NCBI GenBank assembly: GCA_027625915.1
Contig: JANTQA010000033.1
Span: 496,001-560,000, forward strand
Source of the DNA: Anaeramoeba flamelloides
Lineage: Eukaryota > Metamonada > Anaeramoebidae
DNA length: 64,000 nt
Direction of reading: 5' to 3'
Below, in pieces: positions 32,201-43,694 of the stretch; the stretch's first letter is position 1; the number at the start of each line of letters is the position of its first letter. The translations under genes and the position numbers were made by a program. The notes beneath the pieces are model-generated. The model was not told the DNA's origin. It searched no databases and worked only from the letters and a program-made list of their open reading frames with translations.

Positions 32201-34780
32201 GTACAGTTATCAAAATAATGCGTGTACAAAGACTATATTCCGTGTTTCAAAATATTATACGTGCTTTTTGTTCTTCTTGTTCCAAGGCCACACCCAATCT
32301 TCTACCAAATAGTATACCTAAGTTCAAATCAATTTTGAAAGTAAAGGCCTGGTTATTTTCAGTAAAATTTAAATTATTCATACAAATAGTTGAAAAATTT
32401 TCCTATTGTACTAATTTTTTTTGAATTTTTTTGTTTTTTTGATGATAAAAAAATCAAAAAATTTACTCTATTTTTAGATTTAAATTTTCTAATTTGATCC
32501 TTCATTTTTAGAATTTTTTTTTAAATAATAGAACTTTAAGAACCCAATACCATATTTCTTAGGGTTTATTATTGGTTTCTTTAATTGGTTAATGTTTAGG
32601 TCTTCTATAACAAAAAAACATGTTTTTTATTTTGAAACACACTTTAAATTTTTTTTGCACACTTTATTTTGACTACAGTAATTGAGTAAAAGGGAAATAA
32701 AAATTAACATTAATAACTCATGTTTTATATTTTTTTTTATTCAACAAATGCCAAACCAGAGTGTTACACTTATCAATTTGGTAATTGGGTTCAAAAAAAA
32801 AAGAATAAAAAATCATTTTTTAACTAACATTTAAAATTCATACGAAGTCTAAGTTCAATAAATTAAGAACTAAAATAATCTGGACCTATGTTTGAAAAAG
32901 GATAAACTTATCTCTAGTTTTAAGCATTGAAATCTTATAAACTAATAACCATAAAAAAATATTCTAGATGATTCAAAAACAACTTTGAAAAAAAATGTAT
33001 TGATATCTTGTAAATCGAAAATGAAACAAAAAAATCACATTTTTGTTGTAAATGGGATTTTTGAAATACTATTTTTAAAATCAATTACTGTTATTAAAAA
33101 ATATTTGATCCCTTTTTAATATTTTTAAAGTAGTTCTGAATTCAACATATTCCAAATTGGAATAACATAAAAAAATATTCTTTGAAGAAAAAGCAAATTA
33201 TATTATTTTTAAAATATTTTGAACAAAAATAAACATAAAAAATAAAATTTAGTATTACAAAGTATCAAAAATATACCCAATTCAAAATAAAAATAAAATA
33301 ATTATATTAATCTTGAAAAAAAAAATAAAATTTATTCATATAAAGAATATACTGATTTCTTTTTTTGATTTTTTTTTAACAAAAAAATCTTAGGAAAACA
33401 AACAAATCAGCAAATTGAATATTTTTCAAATAATGCCCTCGCAAAATCTGTATGATTAAATTTAAAACCAAAAGAAATAATTTTTAATTTGATTATTTTA
33501 ATCAGTTATTAATAAAATAAATCTTAACTATTCAAATTTGTTAGTACTAATCCCAAGATTAGAAATAATTTTTATGGTTACTATTATTTCTCAATTTTTT
33601 TTATAAACTAACTTTCATAAAACAGTCAATTTCACTTTTAGTTAACAAACTTAACGAAATTTAAAGTACAAAAAAATCTCAAATTAAAGTACAAAATTTG
33701 GAATTTTTTTTTTTACAAATTATTTTACTAGAATCCAAAATTTTGTGTCTTAAATTGAGATTTTTATTTTACTTAAAATCTGATTGAAATTTTGTGCCTT
33801 AAAAGTTCAACTGACTGTAAATGACCCAATTTTTATTTATTTGGTTATTTTTTTTTATTTTTTTTTTATTTTATTTTCAAAAAGAAAAATAAATAATTTC
33901 AGTATTAAGAACTGGATACTAAAATAATAATTTTTTTATTATAATAGATATCTTCTATTTATAAAGATATTTATTTTCAAAATTTGATTTTTAATGGGCC
34001 GATTATTTCAAAATGGGGTTTATATTCCAACAAATATAACTTAATATATTTAAAAGTATTATAATAATAAAGAAAAAAATCAAAAATAAATATTTGCAAA
34101 TAACGTATTTAGATAATAATACTTTGTTGTTTATACCCTTATTGGTTAGAAAAAAAAAAAAAAAAATCAAATCCTTCATATTTTAAAATAATTAAGAAAT
34201 TATTGTAAATAAAATAAAAAATAATATTTTCTGAAAACAAGGATTAAATCTTATAGATGATTATTATTGGATTTTTATAATAAGAACACGAATACCAATG
34301 TACCTTTTCATTAGGAGACACTAATTTTAAATCATGATAAATCCTTATAAAAATAGGATTTAATTCGTATTTTGATATAAATTGTTATATTTAATCCAAA
34401 AAAAAGGGGGGGTAGGATAAATTTCAACATATTTTCCAAACTAAAGGTTAATTCTATTATTTTTTTATAACTGGGGATTTCATTTGAAGTATTGAGAATA
34501 TTCAAGAATAATTTACACTAAAATAATAAAAATAAATGTATGTGTCCAGTGTCATGTAATTTTACAATAAGTTCGTTTAAATCGGATAAAAAATACTTTC
34601 ACTTTGAAACAATAAACTTTTATTTTTTACAGATACTTCATCTATGGATTGAGAAAATTATCTTTTAAGCAAATTTTTTTTGAAATTGATAAGTCTTATG
34701 AATTTGAAGATGTAACTCTTTGGTTTGATATCTTTAGCCCTTTTGTTGAACTTTTTAATAACAATCACAATGGAAATTGA
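32201..34780 (+). CDS. Possible small gene, two candidate exons, unknown product
   Basis: Candidate exon 32201-32340 lies between TTTTTTTTTTAG and GTAAAGG. From ATG 32218 it reads MRVQRLYSVFQNIIRAFCSS then CSKATPNLLPNSIPKF. Candidate exon 34633-34780 follows TTTTTTACAG and reads YFIYGLRKLSFKQIFFEID then EFEDVTLWFDIFSPFVELFN to a TGA. Both are richer in D, E, G, C, P and W than random A/T sequence. Their phases do not join directly (0 against 2). An internal exon is therefore missing, the acceptor frame is the short one (11 more codons), or they belong to different genes. The first exon's basic N-terminus could be an organelle presequence. Low certainty. Confidence 0.25.
33604..34024. mobile_element. 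TIR element interrupted by a hairpin MITE
   Basis: TATAAACTAACTTTCATAA (33602-33620) is the start of a family left end, and AAATGACCCA (33819) is its continuation. Between them sits the hairpin MITE 33622-33818. Read across, they resemble the uninterrupted end at 26184. The right end (ATGGGCCGATTATTTCAAAA then GGGGTTTATA) closes the element near 34024, and 33905-34000 matches the right part of the 26-kb copy. Confidence 0.65.
33622..33818. mobile_element. Hairpin MITE, copy 2 (nested)
   Basis: The borders ACAGTCAATTTCACTTTTAG and (inverted right end) ACAGTCAGTTGAACTTTTAA enclose the same arms as at 24.2 kb: GTACAAAAAAATCTCAAATT and TTAAATTGAGATTTTTATTT. The loop again holds ATTATTTTACTAGAATCC. 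It splits the left terminal repeat of the surrounding TIR element. Confidence 0.7.
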
Positions 34781-35624
34781 TTTGTTATATTTTTTTTTCA
34801 AATTGAAATGTTTAAAATTAAAAAAAATTGATGGAAAAAAAAAAAGCTTTTAAAAAGAGATAATTTTGTCCTTATATTATAAAATAATATTAGAATAAGG
34901 GCTATGGAGTTTAGGACCATTTTTGGGTCGAAATATGATAAATTTACCTTTGGCCGGCTCCCCCTGACAATCATTCAGACATTTTTTTATACAATATGAG
35001 CTAATGTGTTCTAATATTATCTACTTTCAATTATAACATACTTTATTATTAGGTTAATCTATGATAACCAAAATACCAAAGTATCTCAAATGTTATTTCA
35101 CTTCACTGAGAAATCCTTCTTAATGCTTTGAAAATTTTTGTTTTGTGTTTCCTATATTTTGTAAATTTTATAACTAAAGCTTGAAATAGAGCATTTTTTT
35201 GAAGTGTAAATGTTCAAAAAGTTATAAAATCACCAAACTTTTGGAAAATTCTTTGAATCTAACTTGTTTGATCATTTGAATTTCGTAAAAAGGAGAATGA
35301 AACAAAAAAGTTCACCAATTTTAAGGAAAATATTATCTTAGTATTTTAATGTATTCATCGATTTATGATTTTCTATTGTTGACACTTTGTTCTTGTGTAC
35401 AAACCTTGGTTGTTCGCTAAGATGAACAAAGTTTTTATGTCCACACATAACCAATTATTTAGTGAGTAGAAATTTTAAAATCAAAATCTTATAAGTAGTA
35501 TTTCTTAAAGGGTGATGTGTTTTCATGAACATAAGTGAAGAAAAACAAAACAATTAATTTTTCGGGTAAAAAATTGCTAATTTCATTTTTTTTAACCTTA
35601 GTATTTTTTTATTTTTCAAATTGT

Positions 35625-38600
35625 ATGAGCTCAAGCAAAGACAAAAGCAAACCCTTAACGTATTCATTTTCTCTTGATTCAAATTCTTGGTTAGGAACAA
35701 ATTCATCCCAAAAAGAAGAAACCTCAAACAATCTTAGATCTGTAAGTAACAAATGAATAATTTTCTTTTCTTTTTTTCAATAGCTTTTTCATTCAAAACT
35801 AAACAAATGTAATTTTCTTCAAAACAAATTCAACCAAAACAAAACTTTACCAACAAAGAAATTAAGCCCACCAAGCCACGAATTCTTTAGTTCAAATAAA
35901 AGTTTGCTTACTGGTAATCTCTCACCAAAAAAACAACCAAATCTTTCCCCTAATTTAAAATCTAAAAATAATAACAACAAAGATTCAAACCCAAGTAAAA
36001 CCCTCTTTCTCTTCTTTTCTTGTTGTTCTTCTTGTTTATCTTTTTATTTTTTACAAAAAAAAAAAAATTGAAGGAACAGTAATTTCCTGAATCTATTTTT
36101 TTTTTTTTTTTTTTTTTTTTTTATTTGAAAAATTTCAACCAACTTTCTTCTAAACAAAACAAACCCAATTTCTTGTTATTTTAATTCATTTCACAAAAAC
36201 AAAAAAACACAAACAAAAAAAAAAACCAACATTTTCCCAATTAACGGAAATTGCAAATAAAACAAACAAACAAACAAAATAGATCGCATCAAATTAAGTC
36301 CAATTTCAATCGACTTTTTAATAAAAGACATAAAAAAGAAACAAACTCAAGAAACAAAACCACTATGGAGGAACTTTCCAAGTCACTCATCCTCAAGTCC
36401 AGATTTTACAACCTTGCTTTCGAACAAGCCAAAAGAAACAGATTTAAATCCAAAAACAAACTCGAAATTTAAACCAAATTTAAATGATGACAATTTCATT
36501 AAAAACCAATTTGTTCAACAAAATTCGAAAGAAGAAAAAGAGCGAGAGCAAGAGCAAGAGCAAGAGCAAGGACAAGAGCAAGGGCAAGAGCAAGGGCAAG
36601 AGCAAGGGCAAGAGCAAGGGCAAGAGCAAGGGCAAGAGCAAGGGCAAGGAGAAGGAGCAAAATATAATAAAAATGAAAAGGAGGAAATATTTTCCATTAA
36701 AGGTGTTCGCTTACCGAAAAGTTCCTCTTTGGGATCTTTGTCATCAAAAAACCAATTAAGCAAATCGCCATTAAATATATTGTCTTTAGATTTTAATGGA
36801 ATTTCACTTAATGAAAATCACACCGAAAAGCAAAGTCAACAACTATTACATAATAATAATAATAATAATAATAGAAAATCACAGCCAATAAAACGATCAA
36901 CATCTTTGTCAACTTTCCCAGAGAGAAGAGGATCTTTTTCTGAGCAACAAAAATATAAACCGTCCAACTTTTCCAAAAATGATTTTTCAGACTTTATGGT
37001 TTTTCCAAATTTTGAATTCCAGTCAAAACAAATCAGTCATTCAATGAGCTTAGGAGACTTCTCAACGACCACGGGCAATGGATTTCAAAGTGAATTTAAT
37101 AAAAAGAAAAATGAACAAGAACAGATAATGACTAAGGGAAACGGAAAAAAAAAAGACAATCAAAACCAAAATAATCAAGAAAAGGGAATAAGTATTAATA
37201 ATGAATATTTACATAAAAATAAATATTTTAATTCAAATAATGGGTCATCAATATCAAAAAGCCAGAATGAATATAACTATTCATATTATTCACAGAATTC
37301 ATTTAATATCAATAATAATAGAACGATGGGATATTCATCTACTTTTAGCCCATATCCCGACGAAAACAATCTATACAATGGCAATAACAATACTAATAAT
37401 AATTATTCAACAAATATCAATTATCCTTATAATTCCTATGAAATGGACCATAGCTACATGTATTCCTCTCAACAACAGCAATATAATTCCTATTCAAGAA
37501 CATATAATAACCAAAATCAATATTACCATCAGAACAATCATAATCGAAATAATAATTATCAAAAATCTCTCCCTCAAAATAGAAACCATTATGAGCAATC
37601 ACAATACCCGCCATATGGAAAAATAAATAATAATGATCAGAACTCAAAAAATCAACAAGCCAGATCCCTATCTTTTTTAGAGGATTTACGAAATAGAAAA
37701 AAAAATGTTCGAAATTATCTATTGTATGAAATAATTGATTACATCCCCGAATTGTGTAAAGATCAATTTGGCTCCAGATTTATCCAACAAAAATTACAAT
37801 ACGCGACAGAAGAGGAAAAAGATGAAATTTTGAAGAGAATTGAATTTATGGCAATTAATTTAATTAAACATGTCTTTGGTAATTATGTAATCCAAAAGTT
37901 TTTTGAATATGGTAAATATTTTTCTTTTCTTTTTTTTTTTTTTTTCCTTTCTCTTAATATCCCTTAGCAACCCAGATTGAACTAAAATTTCTCAAGTTTA
38001 AAATAAAAGATTTTAAAATAATATTGATTAACTGCTAATAAATTTATTTTGTTATTTAACTTTGATCCAGATTTTAATTATAATAAAAAGTTAAAATAGT
38101 TCAAAGATAAATAAATTATGTAATAATATTTTTTTTATGATCTTGTTAGCCGTTTTAAAAAAGTGAAGACTTTTTTAAAACTTTTATCAAATTTCTATTT
38201 TAATAAAGTGAAAACGTTTTTTTTTAGAATTAAAACTTTTTTTAAGTTTTCTATTTTAAAAAAGTGAAGAACTTTTTCAGAATTAAAACTTTGTTATCAA
38301 GTTTTCTATATTAATAAAGTGAAGAAATCAACCTTTAAATTTGAGGTAGAGGGTGGAGTCTGAAGAAAAGCACTTTTTTTTTATTAAAAAAAAGTTTTCA
38401 CTTTATTAAAAAAGAGAAAACTTTAAAAAAGTACAAATTTTGGCAATCTCAAAAAAAAAAAAAAAAGTCCTCACTTTTTTAAAATGGCTGTAAAAAAACA
38501 TAATGATATATTTTGTAATATTTTTTTTTAAAAATTTATATTTATTTTTCAATTTATTAAATTAGAAATTTTATTATTATAATAGAAATTCAAAACACAA

Positions 38601-41600
38601 TATATTGATTTATTAAAATAATCATTAAATAATTTTGTTAATTTTATGATAAAATTGAATAAATTAAAAAAAAGATGCTATGAAATTTTCATTTTTTTTA
38701 AAAGTCAAAATAGCAATAAATATTTCAATAAGAGAAAAAAGAAATTCATTTCTTTAGTTTCAAAATTAAAAGTTTAATATGAATAATTTTCTACAACATC
38801 AATTCAAGCAATACACAATATTTTTTAAAAAACTAACAAAAATATGCTTTTAAATAGTTTCCTTTTATACTTTGGAATTAAACAAATAAAAACTGTTTAA
38901 AATCTGACAAATAATATTTTAACAAAAAGTTAAATACAAAAAAATAATATTTAAATCATATTCAAAGATAATAAAATATATTTATATCCAAAAAATAGAC
39001 ATTTTTTTTGAATTTTGTTATTTGTAAAATTTTTGAAATAATATTTGTGAAATTTGAATTTTTCAATCTTAATTAATCCAAATCTTTGAAAATAATTTTT
39101 GATCTATGGTCTCTTATTAAATAATATTTTTTGTTTTATGTCCAGATTTTAAAAAGTCAAAAATTAAAAAATTAAAAAAAAAAAAAATCAACTGTTAATC
39201 GTAATCGGATTGTTCTATTGGCCAAATAATTTAAATTTAAAAGAAATATTTGTTGAAAAAACTGTCAAATTTTACATTGAAAAAAAATTATTATTTTTTT
39301 TAGAATCAACATCAATTTAGAATCAAAAATATATATTGCTATTGAATGGTAATAAATAGATAAAACCAAATTTTCTTTGTGATGTCATAATATCTTTTAT
39401 AATGAATAAATTATTTATAAAGCTATTTTAGTTCATTTTGGGTTGTAAAAGTCACGATTTTTTTTTCCAGTAAAGAATGGTGTGCTTTTCATAATTAAAA
39501 CTTGGAAATTTTTGATTTTTAGACTAACTTTTCAAAAAAAAAATAAAAAATATTTTTTTTTTGACATAATTTCCCAATGCAAAAAATTGAAATCACAAGA
39601 AATAAGAAAAATTTTTTAAATTGTTGATCTTTCAGAAGATTCTTATTAAAAAATTTGATTTTACTCTTTTTGTCTTCTTTTCTATTAGAAAATTTTCATT
39701 ATTACTTTGTATTACATTATACAGTCCTAGGACTTTTTATCACACACCAAAGGATAAATTATAAGGTACACAATAATCAATAAGTTACAAAAAAAAAAAA
39801 AACCCAATAAATCATACAAAAAGATTTGGCATAATAACATACAATCTTTTTTTTTTTTCAAAACTCAAGCAATAATCTAAAAAAAAAATTATATCCAAGA
39901 ATTGTGTATAAAAAAAATTTTTTTTTGTGTCTTAGCTGATTAATTAGGTTAGGCAAAAAAAAAGTCATACGACTATATTTTTTTAAAGGACTATTTATAT
40001 GTAATGCACTGTAGCGAGTTGGAATGAAATACAATACTGTAACCAATAAAAATGATTTTTAAAATGGGAATTAAAAGAAAGTAAAAATATTGGATTTTTG
40101 AATTTTTGAGGATTTCATAAAAACACTTATTGATCCAAAAACTTTTTGAAATTTCCAAACAAAACAAGCAAATCTGAAAATGATTTTTGAACTTTTTTTT
40201 TCTCTTAATTTTTTTTATTTTTAATTTTGTATGATAAATTAGAAAAAACAAAAATGATAAAATAATTAATTTTAAACTAAAAAAAAAATATGAATAATCC
40301 AGTATTTAATATTAGCAACATTTTTATTCAACTTTTTATTATTTTTGTTTGTTTAAATATTCTAAAATTAATATTAAACACAAATTAATTCTTTTTTTTT
40401 TTAAGACCGATTAATGCAATTAAAATAATAAATACTAATATTAATATAATATAACAACAAAAAATTGGAATTTTTATAATACTTATAGGTTCACCCGAAC
40501 AAATTACGAGGCTAATGAATATCTTATTTGGCCATATTTTGGAATTATCAATTGATATCTATGGTTGCCGAGTGATACAAAAAGCCTTTGAAGTTGCAGA
40601 TTTAGATTCAAAAAAGAAAATGGTTCAAGAATTACAGGGAAATGTACTTCAGTTAGTCTATGATCAAAACGGAAATCATGTAATTCAAAAATGTATCGAG
40701 TGTATTCCAAATCAAGATGTTGAATTTATTGTTAAAATTTTTGCTGAAAGATTTGAAACACTAAGTAAACATCCCTTTGGATGTAGAGCAGTTCAAAGAA
40801 TTTTAAAATATTATACTGGCAAATATTTAGTAAAATTTCATTTTTTTTTTCTTTTTCATAATTTCCAAACAAATTTTTATTCAGATACACTTTTCTTAGA
40901 AACATGTACAATCACAACCTAAAATCTAATCAATTTTAATGGTTTGGTTTGTTTCGAAATGTTTTTGTGAACTTTTAAGCTATTTACAAGCAATTAGTGC
41001 AAATTTAGTTTTAAAATATCTTTAATAAAACTCATATTCTATTATAACTATTTAAATATCCATAATTGTTATTCATCATTTATTGGTTCTTGTTAATGTT
41101 AATCCAATTTGTTTCTTTGTAAGACATTACCTAAATAAAGGATACCAAAGTTTCTGATCTCAATTTTATAAGATATTTTTTCATTGGCGAAAATTGCTCA
41201 TTATTTTTTTTCTCATGTTCATAAAATTTTTTCCCAAAAAGTCTAATCTCAGAAAAATTTAGAATAGAAAGAAAAACAGATAATAACATTTTATTGTTTT
41301 AAAAAATCGTTTGGATATTTGCCATTTTTCTCATTTTTTATTGAATTTTATCTTACCTTGTTCTTTGTTTTCACAAAAAAAAAATTTATTTTTTTTCATT
41401 TTTTTTTTTTGGAAATATTTTGATCAACATATTTGGAAATATATTTCAATAGTTACTGATCTAATTAGCATTAATATTTATCTTGATTTGATGATACCAA
41501 TTTATTAACATAACAATTTAAAAAGAGAAATATTTCAAATAAATAAATAAACAAATGCACCACTTTTTTGGAAATACCTTCTATGAATATCATATAATTT

Positions 41601-42753
41601 CAAATATTTTAAAAAGTTTAGTTACTAAATTTAATAATAATTAATTCAAACTTAGCGTACCGTTTTTTAAAAAAATAAAGAGCTATTGGTGGGTGTTCCA
41701 AAAGGGAAAATTTTTGAAAATAAAATATGTTCCAATTGCACAAAAAGCATTTAAAATAGATCTATTAATTAAATCAATTATCTTAACAACAACTAATTCA
41801 AAGAAAAATACTTGAATCTTACAATCATAATAAATAATAAAAAAAAAGGTTGAATTTTATGGGCTTGTTGATTTATTTTAAAAACGTATTAATAAATTTA
41901 AAAAAATAAAATCAAGTGTGTAAACTCTTACCAAATGCCATTTTAATTATTATAAATTATTTGTTATTGATTTGCGATGTAACGAAATTTTTGAATTTTT
42001 GGCATTGTTTACTTTTTATAATAAATGTAATGTATTAAAAAAATATCGTCAGGAAGAATATAATTGTCATAAAGTCTGTCTTAATTTATGTTTCTTTCAA
42101 ATAAAAATAATATAGTAAACAAAATGAAACTTAAAATTTTATTATTACCTTTATAAAATAACAATTTTCGACACATTTACAACCAGTTATCTTTAAGAAA
42201 AATTATAAATTAAATCCCATTGTAAAAAAACGATTAATTCTAATTTTATTCATATATTCATAATTTATTAATATTTTTAAATCCACACACAATAATAAAA
42301 TAATAGAATGAAATTTTAAAAGAACTTTTTGAATTAGTTACAACTTTTGTAAAAGAACAATATGGCAATTACATCATCCAATTTTTGTTAACTGAAGGAA
42401 CAAGAGAACAAAAATCATTAATTATTTCAAAAATCACACCAAATATACATGAATTTAGTCTTCATAAATTTGCTTCGAATGTTGTTGAAAAGTGTCTTCT
42501 GAATGGTACAAAGAAAGAAAAATCGAAAATCATTGAAAAACTTTTAGAAAATGATGGTGAAATTTTAAAAGATATGATGAAAGATAAATATGGAAATTAT
42601 GTTGTCCAAAAGATTTTAGATCTTGAAAGCTTATCTGAAAAAAAGAAAATTGTAACATGTATTCGCCCCTACCTTTCTGAGCTATCTAGATACACATATG
42701 GAAAGCATGTTGTTGAAAAAATTAAAAAATTAGACTCTTCTTTATTTAATTAA
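35625..42753 (+). CDS. Pumilio/PUF-family RNA-binding protein
   Basis: Five exons: 35625-35741, 35784-35913, 36283-37911, 40489-40829 and 42307-42753, all GT-AG with matching phases, giving 887 residues. The N-terminal 520 residues are disordered: an EQ/GQ repeat, poly-N, and an N/Y/S/Q-rich prion-like segment. The last 340 residues are eight PUF repeats plus C-terminal cap (YTYGKHVVEKI). The base-reading triplets are GSRFIQ, GNYVIQ, GCRVIQ, GNHVIQ, GCRAVQ, GNYIIQ, ASNVVE and GNYVVQ. These are the same amino acids at each position as in human PUM1 repeats 1-8, so UGUANAUA in mRNA 3' UTRs is the expected target. Family proteins repress or destabilise mRNAs in the cytoplasm. Exon 2 is ambiguous. 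The sequence stays coding-like to a donor at 35996 (SPNLKSKNNNNKDSNP) in a frame one base off, across a run of seven A at 35927-35933; either the donor at 35914 is used, or that run has an indel. Intron 3 (2.6 kb) and intron 4 (1.5 kb) are long. Confidence 0.92.
36546..36657 (+). repeat. In-frame GAGCAAGGGCAA minisatellite in the Pumilio gene
   Basis: GAGCAA units at the start turn into a regular 12-base GAGCAAGGGCAA repeat coding EQGQ. The repeat is open in all three plus frames and one minus frame, which explains the overlapping spurious frames (antisense Cys/Pro/Ser). A length-variable linker is likely. Confidence 0.92.
38120..38530. mobile_element. MITE-like element in Pumilio intron 3
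   Basis: TTAGCCGTTTTAAAAAAGTG / AAGACTTTTTT (38147-38177) is mirrored by AAAAGTCCTCACTTTTTTAA / AATGGCTGTAA (38464-38494). Inside, a unit of about 55-60 bases with the core TTTTCTATTTTAAAAAAGTG, AAGA and ...CAGAATTAAAACTTT is repeated about three times. One inverted copy sits near 38390-38430. No coding trace. Confidence 0.65.
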
Positions 42754-42819
42754 TTAGATTGGATATTTTTAATAAAAATTGTCCATATATACATACTTAT
42801 ACCTTATAAATATATAAGT

Positions 42820-42827
42820 TGTATATT
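42820..42827 (+). promoter_or_regulatory. Near-cognate PUF site in the Pumilio 3' flank
   Basis: TGTATATT lies 67 bases after the stop codon. It differs from UGUANAUA only at the last base. In such A/T-rich DNA this can easily be chance. Confidence 0.25.
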
Positions 42828-43439
42828 ATTTATATATAATTTTTTTTGTATTTTGATTATTCTCTTTTATAAAATATGAAAATATCTTTTTATTTCTAAA
42901 TTATAAAAAAAAAATATTAATGAGGATTTTGTTATTTAATATTAGTTAACTTTTTAATGAATAAAAGATACATTAATAAAATTTTTTTAAAAAAAAAAAA
43001 GCAAATAATAAAAAAAATTTTATTATTAATTTGATTTTATTACTGCACACCAATAAATCTATAATAACTTGATTACTTTTTATTTATAATTTATTTTTGA
43101 TTTTGATTATTTTGAAAGTATTAAAATTTATTTTTTTTTTTTTTTTTCATTTTTTCCCTTGTCTGAATTTCCTTTTTGATTGGGAAAAGAACTACAAAGA
43201 AAAAAATAACGTGGTTACTAACTAATACACGTACATCGAAACATGGATATATGAGTTACTTGAAAATAAAAAAGCCAAAGCAAAGGTACATAATACCAAT
43301 GGTTTAAGTAAAATCAATCAACAAGAAAAAAATAATGGAAACTATCAAACAACGATCCCCAACAGATAATTCATTATCAATTGCTTAAAATTAAATTAAA
43401 TTAGCTAAAAGGATCGTGGGTGTGATTTTGTGTATAGTT

Positions 43440-43645
43440 CATGAAAACTAAACTATTTTTCAAAAATTTTGACTCACTTTATAATTTTAATGTAAGTTGT
43501 TTTGAGGATTTATTTCAGTATTCTTATCAATTAAAATATAATCCAAATTTTTGGATCAGAATCATTTTTTTTAATTTTGCAAATTTTTGTTTTTCTTTTT
43601 CAAATTTTTGTTTTTCTGCTTTTTTTTTTGTGTTTTTTTTTGATT

Positions 43646-43694
<49 letters not shown>

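Larger units (their letters stand above)
31690..35600. other. Repeat-rich stretch between the coiled-coil and Pumilio genes
   Basis: It holds the weak exons and the nested elements listed separately. GC-richer islets without recognisable meaning occur near 31950 (GGGAGGGGGGCTTG) and 34950 (TTTGGCCGGCTCCCCCTGAC). The remainder is A/T-rich. Confidence 0.5.

Noticed and set aside
43195-43380. TACTAAC box followed by an open frame (TWIYELLENKKAKAKV...)
   Set aside because: There is no AG acceptor between the box and the frame, and the open stretch is only 43 codons.
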